In this document: piece after piece, positions 5,641-9,314 of the stretch | Numbering within the stretch: the stretch's first letter is position 1 | Layout: every line of letters starts with the position of its first letter | Assembly (NCBI GenBank): GCA_002478575.1 | Contig: DLOX01000218.1 | Coordinates: 1,148-10,461, forward strand | Reading direction: 5' to 3' | Origin: Sphingomonadales bacterium UBA7473 | GTDB taxonomy: Bacteria > Pseudomonadota > Alphaproteobacteria > Sphingomonadales > Sphingomonadaceae | DNA length: 9,314 nt | Program-made: the position numbers and the translations under genes | The notes under the pieces: generated by a model | Database searches by the model: none | The model's input: the letters and a program-made list of their open reading frames with translations, nothing else | What the model was told of the DNA's origin: nothing

Positions 5641-6778
5641 CGTAGAAAGAGGATGTACCACGCGGCTCATTTTCCGGAACGGCGGTCGTAAAGAAGGCCG
5701 TGCCTTTGCCATTTTTTGCATCCACCCAAAGCCCTGACTTCAGACCATAAGCTTCCCCTGCATGGCCGACGCGCACTTTACCATCGCCAAAGCCGTCGTC
5801 TTTGCAGCCTTTGCCACCGAGGCCAATCGTCTGCACCGCCATGGCATAGGCGCAGAAGAACCCATCGTCTGCGAGGCCATTTTCGCCCAAGCCATTGCCG
5901 CCATCAAAGCGCCAAGCCGGAATCACGAGGGTGGAGAAACTGTCCGGTTTCAAAAAGCCCTTACCTCCGCGCAGCATCATTTGCCCGGTCTTCGCCAAAT
6001 CCCGTGCTGAGACGCGAAGCCCTCCCTGCGGCGAGAAGATCGCGCCATTCCAGCCCAGCTGATATTTGCTGAGATCGCAGCTGCCATCGGCGGCCGCAAC
6101 GCCAGGACAAGCGGGAAGCTTGCCCTTCAGATCATCTCGCGCCAGCTCCCCAGTGGATCGGTAGAGCGTGACCGCATTGGCGGCATCCTTGTCTGTGCAC
6201 ATGGCCCAGTTGAAGCAAGCGGTCAGCTTCAAAGGCTTCATCACAATCCGGTCCATCAACCGATCAAAGCGTTCGCCGGTGGCCCGCTCCATCACGCTGG
6301 CTACGATGGGGAAGTTTAGGTTGGTATAGTGGAACCAACCGCTGCCCGGCGCATGCTTCAAATCCCAAGCTTTGGGGTCAGCCATTTTGGCGCGAATGGT
6401 TTGATCGACGGGGATAAGATAATCCGCTGCGTCGCTGACGCTTGATTGATGAGAGAGAAGCATCCGCAAGCTGATAGCCTTGTCGGGGAAAGCCGGATTG
6501 CGGAGCGGCCAGCCCAGATAGTCAGACACGTCGCGATCAAGATCGAGCTTCCCCTGATCGACCAACCGCATCACGCCCAGCGCCACATAAAGCTTCGTTA
6601 CGGAAGCAATCCGCACCTTGTCATCAAGTGTAACCGATACTCCGCCTTCTTTATGGCGAGTGCCTTCCAAAATCACAGGCGTCATGCCCTTTCGATCAAA
6701 ATCGATTCGGACCGTCACGGCATTGGCAAGGGCGGGTGCCGAAAAAAGAGCGGCAATAAGGATAAGAAGGATGCGCAT
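5591..6778 (-). CDS. Secreted serine hydrolase of the class C beta-lactamase / penicillin-binding fold
   Basis: 395 residues. A signal peptide is clear (MRILLILIAALFSAPALANA, cleavage near 19-20), so the mature protein is periplasmic or secreted. Family motifs occur in order: S59-V-T-K62 (nucleophile serine and general-base lysine of SxxK), Y151-T-N153 (YxN), and H339-A-G341 in 'GHAGEAYG' at the place of the KTG/HxG motif. The HxG variant is usual in class C-like esterases, DD-peptidases and 'beta-lactamase family' hydrolases, so an esterase or peptidase role is as likely as antibiotic hydrolysis. Six cysteines occur in the middle and C-terminal part (188, 194, 224, 234, 309, 325) and could form disulfides. 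No strong Shine-Dalgarno precedes the ATG at 6778, but it sets up a perfect signal peptide. Tail-to-tail overlap of 50 bp with the NucS-like gene; no terminator seen between them. Confidence 0.88.
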   Translation of the reverse strand: MRILLILIAALFSAPALANAVTVRIDFDRKGMTPVILEGTRHKEGGVSVTLDDKVRIASVTKLYVALGVMRLVDQGKLDLDRDVSDYLGWPLRNPAFPDKAISLRMLLSHQSSVSDAADYLIPVDQTIRAKMADPKAWDLKHAPGSGWFHYTNLNFPIVASVMERATGERFDRLMDRIVMKPLKLTACFNWAMCTDKDAANAVTLYRSTGELARDDLKGKLPACPGVAAADGSCDLSKYQLGWNGAIFSPQGGLRVSARDLAKTGQMMLRGGKGFLKPDSFSTLVIPAWRFDGGNGLGENGLADDGFFCAYAMAVQTIGLGGKGCKDDGFGDGKVRVGHAGEAYGLKSGLWVDAKNGKGTAFFTTAVPENEPRGTSSFYAIEERILRRPSNRSGK

Positions 6779-6866
6779 CGCCGGATGTTGGCCGAAGCAA
6801 AGGCGGCCCGCAAGTGGGCCTCTGCGATGAATTGCTCCTCGATATCGACAATCTGAAATTTCCCTC

Positions 6867-6897
6867 TTGCAAATCGGACCGAATCAGTCCATTTAAA
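6867..6897 (+). promoter_or_regulatory. Candidate promoter with dyad in a long spacer
   Basis: TTGCAA (6867-6872) and TTTAAA (6892-6897) are each 4/6 matches to -35 and -10, spaced by 19 bp. The dyad GGACcGAaTCaGTCC (6876-6890) fills the spacer. This would start a leader of about 190 nt ahead of the DUF465 gene. A dyad in an over-long 19-bp spacer recalls MerR-family regulation, but no such regulator gene is in the window. Confidence 0.35.
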
Positions 6898-6948
6898 TCA
6901 GGCGGGCCGGGCCCCTCTGACGACAAGCGATCCTTACAGGACTAAATC

Positions 6949-7076
6949 GCGGTCGTGATGTCGGACCGCATCGGGTGAAACCGGTGCGCGGGTCTGGCGA
7001 TTTGCCCTCCCCCCCAAGAATGGCCATATCTGGCACCGGTCACCCGATAGGACAAACCTAGACCCAAGGGTCTTAG
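6949..7076 (+). ncRNA. Structured leader or small RNA upstream of the DUF465 gene (candidate)
   Basis: Three stems follow each other almost without gaps. GCGGTC (6949-6954) pairs with GACCGC (6964-6969). ATCGGGTGA-AA-CCGGTGC (6970-6987) pairs with GCACCGGTCACCCGAT (7033-7048) over 16 bp with a two-base bulge. AGACCC (7060-7065) pairs with GGGTCT (7068-7073), flanked by CTA/TTAG. GGGTCT also occurs at 6990-6995 inside the large loop and could compete for AGACCC. The pairings are seen in the sequence; the existence of a transcript is inferred. Confidence 0.4.
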
Positions 7077-7095
7077 TCTTTGAGGAGTGCCAATC

Positions 7096-7275
7096 ATGAG
7101 TTCGGCAATTTTTAGCCTATTGCTCAAACATCAGAAACTGGATGAAGCTTTGCGGTTGGAGCGGCAGCGCCGCCTTCCCGATAGCGTGCGCGTTCAGCGT
7201 CTCAAGAAATTGAAGCTCGCGATCAAGGATCGCTTGCACAGGCTTTCGATTGGGCGCCGTGCGCGGTTTGCCTAG
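7096..7275 (+). CDS. Small DUF465 (YdcH-like) protein
   Basis: 59 residues from MSSAIFSLLLKHQKLDEALR to the TAG at 7273-7275. The pattern is that of the DUF465/YdcH family: a short helix with 'LLLKHQKLDEAL', a break with a proline ('RRLPDSVRVQ'), then a basic second helix 'RLKKLKLAIKDRLHRL', predicted to fold as a helical hairpin or coiled coil. The biochemical role of the family is unknown. The frame is open back to a GTG at 7087, but GAGGAG (7082-7087) covers that codon and stands 8 nt before the ATG at 7096, which is therefore chosen. It is preceded by a long structured untranslated region and followed within 6 bp by a strong terminator, so it is probably made from a short monocistronic transcript. 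Highly basic (many Arg/Lys), so nucleic-acid contact is possible but not shown. Confidence 0.8.
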   Translation: MSSAIFSLLLKHQKLDEALRLERQRRLPDSVRVQRLKKLKLAIKDRLHRLSIGRRARFA

Positions 7276-7280
7276 TTGAT

Positions 7281-7336
7281 ACGGCTGGCGGCGGCACCCT
7301 CACCCCTTCGCCCCCTAGCTGCGGCCAGCCGTTTTT
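7281..7336 (+). terminator. Rho-independent terminator of the DUF465 gene
   Basis: ACGGCTGGC (7281-7289) pairs perfectly with GCCAGCCGT (7324-7332). After a G/G mismatch, five further pairs (7291-7295 with 7318-7322, one G-U) extend the stem. The loop is about 22 nt and pyrimidine-rich, and TTTTT (7332-7336) follows at once. It begins 5 nt after the stop codon. Confidence 0.85.
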
Positions 7337-7342
7337 CTTCCC

Positions 7343-7393
7343 TCACCGGTCTTGGTGCTTGACCCCTATCAGCACCAGGGCCGGTGATTTTTT
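7343..7393 (+). terminator. Second, very strong rho-independent terminator, just upstream of the first TerC gene
   Basis: An uninterrupted stem of 17 pairs runs from T7343-T7359 to A7371-A7387 (two G-U pairs), with core CACCGG/CCGGTG and TTGGTGCT/AGCACCAG. The loop is 11 nt and TTTTTT follows at 7388-7393. It starts only 7 nt after the T-run of the previous terminator and ends 46 nt before the TerC start codon. The loop has TGACCC (7360-7365), exactly complementary to GGGTCA at 7398-7403. It may be an attenuator of the TerC gene rather than a mere back-up terminator. Confidence 0.85.
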
Positions 7394-7439
7394 GAGTGGG
7401 TCAGCGGCGAAGGACTGATCCCAAGAAACAGGGTGATTT

Positions 7440-8420
7440 ATGGAATTTTTGATGGTCGAATGGCTATCAAAGCCAGTTTGGATGTGGCTCTCGTTTGTCG
7501 GCATCGTCGTGGTGCTGCTGACGATTGATCTTGGCGTGTTGCACAAAGAAACGCGCGAAATTGAAGTCACAGAATCGCTGATTCTGTCCGCCGTTTATAT
7601 CAGCCTTGGCCTTGCGTTCGGCGCATGGGTCTGGTGGTATATGGGCGAAGTTGCGGGCATGAATTATGTTACCGGCTTCGTCATCGAGAAGTCGCTGGCG
7701 ATGGACAATGTCTTCGTCATCGCGATGATTTTCACCTATTTTGGCGTGCCGCGGCTTTATCAGCACCGGGTGCTCTTCTGGGGCATTCTTGGCGTTATCG
7801 TGCTACGTGCGATCATGATCGGGTTGGGCGCAACCATCGTCAGCCAGTTCAGCTGGGTGCTTTACGTCTTTGCGCTCTTCTTGATCCTAACCGGCGTCCA
7901 GATGTGGCGCAACGCGGATAAGCAATATGATGTTGGAGCATCGCCTGTGCTCATTTGGGTGCGCAAGCGCTTCAATGTGACGGATGAACTGCATGGTGAA
8001 AAATTCTGGGTGAAGCAGCCTGATCCTAAGACGGGTAAGCCGGCTTGGTTCATGACGCCGCTGTTCCTCGCGCTCATCATGGTGGAGATTGTTGACCTTG
8101 TGTTTGCGGTCGACTCCGTACCTGCCATCTTCGCGATCACAACCGATCCGTTCATCGTCTACACGTCAAACATCTTCGCGATTTTAGGTTTACGCGCGCT
8201 CTATTTTGCTTTGGCAGCGATGGTGCATCGTTTCCATTATCTCAAATATGCGCTGGCCGTATTGCTGGTGTTCATTGGGTCCAAAATCTTCGTCGCTGAC
8301 TTGCTCGGCATCGGAAAAATCCCGCCGCCTGTCTCGCTTGGGATTACTTTTGCAATCCTTGCGGTCGGTGTTGGCTGGTCACTTTACAAAACACGGGAGA
8401 GGCCTGCGTCTCTGACTTAG
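7440..8420 (+). CDS. TerC-family integral membrane protein (metal-ion exporter type), first copy
   Basis: 326 residues with about nine hydrophobic segments (about 12-34, 48-68, 86-103, 111-134, 137-154, 204-222, 226-246, 248-288, 299-316). The TerC/Alx signatures are present: D30 in 'IDLGVL', E83 and D89 in 'IEKSLAMDNVFV', and D219/D225 in 'VDLVFAVDSVPAIFAIT', intramembrane acidic residues thought to bind metal. Members of this family (Alx, MeeF/YkoY, YceF) export manganese, sometimes to load secreted enzymes. Others are linked to tellurite resistance or pH response. A cytoplasmic linker with 'HGEKFWVK…DPKTGK' (185-200) is typical of the Alx-like subgroup. AGGG (7430-7433) stands 6 nt before the ATG. 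A strong terminator ends 46 nt upstream and another hairpin lies behind the stop. It is followed by a second copy 62% identical over the first 274 residues, without a single gap (hand count). Metal specificity is inferred from the family. Confidence 0.92.
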   Translation: MEFLMVEWLSKPVWMWLSFVGIVVVLLTIDLGVLHKETREIEVTESLILSAVYISLGLAFGAWVWWYMGEVAGMNYVTGFVIEKSLAMDNVFVIAMIFTYFGVPRLYQHRVLFWGILGVIVLRAIMIGLGATIVSQFSWVLYVFALFLILTGVQMWRNADKQYDVGASPVLIWVRKRFNVTDELHGEKFWVKQPDPKTGKPAWFMTPLFLALIMVEIVDLVFAVDSVPAIFAITTDPFIVYTSNIFAILGLRALYFALAAMVHRFHYLKYALAVLLVFIGSKIFVADLLGIGKIPPPVSLGITFAILAVGVGWSLYKTRERPASLT

Positions 8421-8433
8421 GCACAAAGCATAA

Positions 8434-8464
8434 GGTGGCCGGACACGCATCCGGCCACTATTTT
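8434..8464 (+). terminator. Terminator-like hairpin between the two TerC genes
   Basis: GTGGCCGGA (8435-8443) pairs perfectly with TCCGGCCAC (8450-8458), plus a G-U pair outside. The loop is 6 nt and TATTTT (8459-8464) follows. It lies 14 nt after the first TerC stop codon and only 26 nt before the second TerC start. It probably reduces or gates transcription into the second copy. Confidence 0.75.
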
Positions 8465-8490
8465 CCATTTAATGAAGGGGTTGTAATACC

Positions 8491-9314
8491 ATGGAATTTT
8501 TGATGATGGACTGGCTAGGAACGCCAGTTTGGTTTTGGCTTACATTCATTGGCATCGTCATTGCTTTGACGGCCTTTGACCTTGGGATCCTCAACAAAGA
8601 GGACAAGGAAATGGGCATTGCCGAAAGCCTGAAACTCTCCGTCTTCTATATCGGCATTGCCATGCTTTTCGGCATTTGGGTCTGGATCGAAAAAGGCGGC
8701 GATCTCGGCATGAAATATTATACCGGATATTTCATCGAAAAGGCTCTTTCGATCGACAATGTCTTTGTGATCAGTCTGATCTTCACTTACTTCGCTATCC
8801 CTAGGAAATACCAATATCGGGCGCTGCTTTGGGGCATCATTGCCGTCATTGTGCTCCGCGGGTTCATGATCGGATTGGGTGCGGCCATTGTTCAAGAATG
8901 GTATTGGGTGCTCTACATCTTCGCGGCCTTCCTGATCGCGACAGGCATCAAAATGCTATTCACGGGCGAACAGGAAATGGATGTCGCCAACAACCCAGCG
9001 GTTAAATTCATTTCCAAACGGATGCGCGTAACCCCAGAGCTGCATGGCCAGCGCTTCTTCGTGCAGGTGCCTGATGAGAAGACCGGCAAGATGGTGCGAG
9101 CGGCAACGCCTTTGTTCTTGGCCCTCGTTGTGATCAACTTGGCGGACCTTGTGTTTGCGGTCGACTCTGTGCCCGCGATCTTCGCGATCACTACTGACAC
9201 ATTCATCGTCTACACATCAAACATCATGGCGATCTTGGGATTGCGGGCGCTCTACTTTGCTCTTGCGGCAATGGTGCATCGTTTCCATTATCTCAAATAT
9301 GCGCTGGCGCTGGT
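8491..9314 (+). CDS. TerC-family integral membrane protein, second copy (3' end outside window)
   Basis: The frame runs from the ATG at 8491 to the end of the window, giving 274 complete codons. The start has AAGGGG (8475-8480) 10 nt upstream, and the first 15 bases equal those of the first copy (ATGGAATTTTTGATG). All acidic family residues are at the same positions: D30, E83, D89, D219, D225. By hand count the two proteins agree at about 170 of 274 positions with no gap. The first 220 residues share about 54%, while residues 221-273 are almost identical ('VFAVDSVPAIFAITT' through 'AAMVHRFHYLKYALA'). The linker region differs most (156-180), so the copies may differ in regulation or ion preference. 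About 50 C-terminal residues are missing here only because the window ends. It is expected to act as a metal exporter of the inner membrane like its neighbour. Confidence 0.92.
   Translation, partial: MEFLMMDWLGTPVWFWLTFIGIVIALTAFDLGILNKEDKEMGIAESLKLSVFYIGIAMLFGIWVWIEKGGDLGMKYYTGYFIEKALSIDNVFVISLIFTYFAIPRKYQYRALLWGIIAVIVLRGFMIGLGAAIVQEWYWVLYIFAAFLIATGIKMLFTGEQEMDVANNPAVKFISKRMRVTPELHGQRFFVQVPDEKTGKMVRAATPLFLALVVINLADLVFAVDSVPAIFAITTDTFIVYTSNIMAILGLRALYFALAAMVHRFHYLKYALAL

Larger units (their letters stand above)
6779..7095. other. 317-bp gene-free region between divergent genes, rich in dyads and stem-loops
   Basis: No convincing gene lies here. From left to right it holds a 15-bp near-palindrome GGACCGAATCAGTCC (6876-6890) and an adjoining ATTTAAAT (6891-6898). 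Then come GC-rich DNA (6901-6915), three successive inverted repeats between 6949 and 7076, a run of seven C (7009-7015), and the Shine-Dalgarno GAGGAG (7082-7087) of the following small gene. It must also carry the promoter of the leftward hydrolase gene, which I could not place with confidence. Confidence 0.6.

Noticed and set aside
6446..6856. 136-residue + strand frame opposite the start of the beta-lactamase-fold gene
   Set aside because: Antisense to the signal peptide and SxxK region; no Shine-Dalgarno and no domain.
7337..7439. yybP-ykoY manganese riboswitch before the TerC gene
   Set aside because: Expected from the family, but the conserved GGGGAGUAG loop and its partner loop are not seen. 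Only a terminator and alternative pairings are present.
8515..9206. Minus-strand frames within the second TerC gene, mirrored by similar ones in the first (7467-7766, 7862-8155)
   Set aside because: The similarity of these frames between copies follows from the coding-strand paralogy; they are not genes.

Overview
The window looks like chromosomal DNA of an alphaproteobacterium, most likely a sphingomonad. The grounds are moderately high GC, a lone short DUF465-type gene, an MnmA and an L28 of alphaproteobacterial type, and a 'CCCGGACTTGATCCGGG' palindromic intergenic repeat of a kind common in that group. The genus-level placement is inference from general familiarity, not from a search. No rRNA, tRNA, CRISPR array, transposase or phage gene was seen.

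Layout. At 2-1532 (+) the end of an outer-membrane beta-barrel gene is followed after 22 bp by a secreted FecR-domain protein with a serine-rich, cysteine-bracketed tail. At 1616-1900 (+) is rpmB (ribosomal protein L28). The convergent gap 1901-2034 holds a large paired palindrome that probably also ends rpmB transcription. At 2035-3366 (-) is a long membrane protein with a C-terminal isoprenylcysteine/phospholipid-methyltransferase-type domain. It is divergent from mnmA (3463-4566, +), the tRNA U34 2-thiolation enzyme. Then come a membrane-anchored retropepsin-like aspartic protease (4624-5151, +) and a stand-alone NucS-type PD-(D/E)XK nuclease domain (5227-5640, +). The nuclease gene overlaps by 50 bp, tail to tail, with a secreted class C beta-lactamase-fold serine hydrolase (5591-6778, -).

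The gene-free stretch 6779-7095 carries a dyad inside a candidate promoter and a run of stem-loops with alternative pairings. It leads into a small DUF465 protein (7096-7275, +). Two rho-independent terminators in immediate succession (7281-7393) stand between that gene and the first of two tandem TerC-family metal-exporter-like genes (7440-8420 and 8491-window end). A third terminator-like hairpin lies between the two TerC genes.

Most genes are housekeeping or envelope functions with no clear shared pathway. The parts most worth a second look are the non-coding ones. These are the structured DUF465 leader, and the terminator-rich TerC leader, which lacks the known manganese riboswitch signature but has its own mutually exclusive pairings. 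The TerC paralogue pair also has a 38-nt perfectly identical block suggestive of gene conversion.
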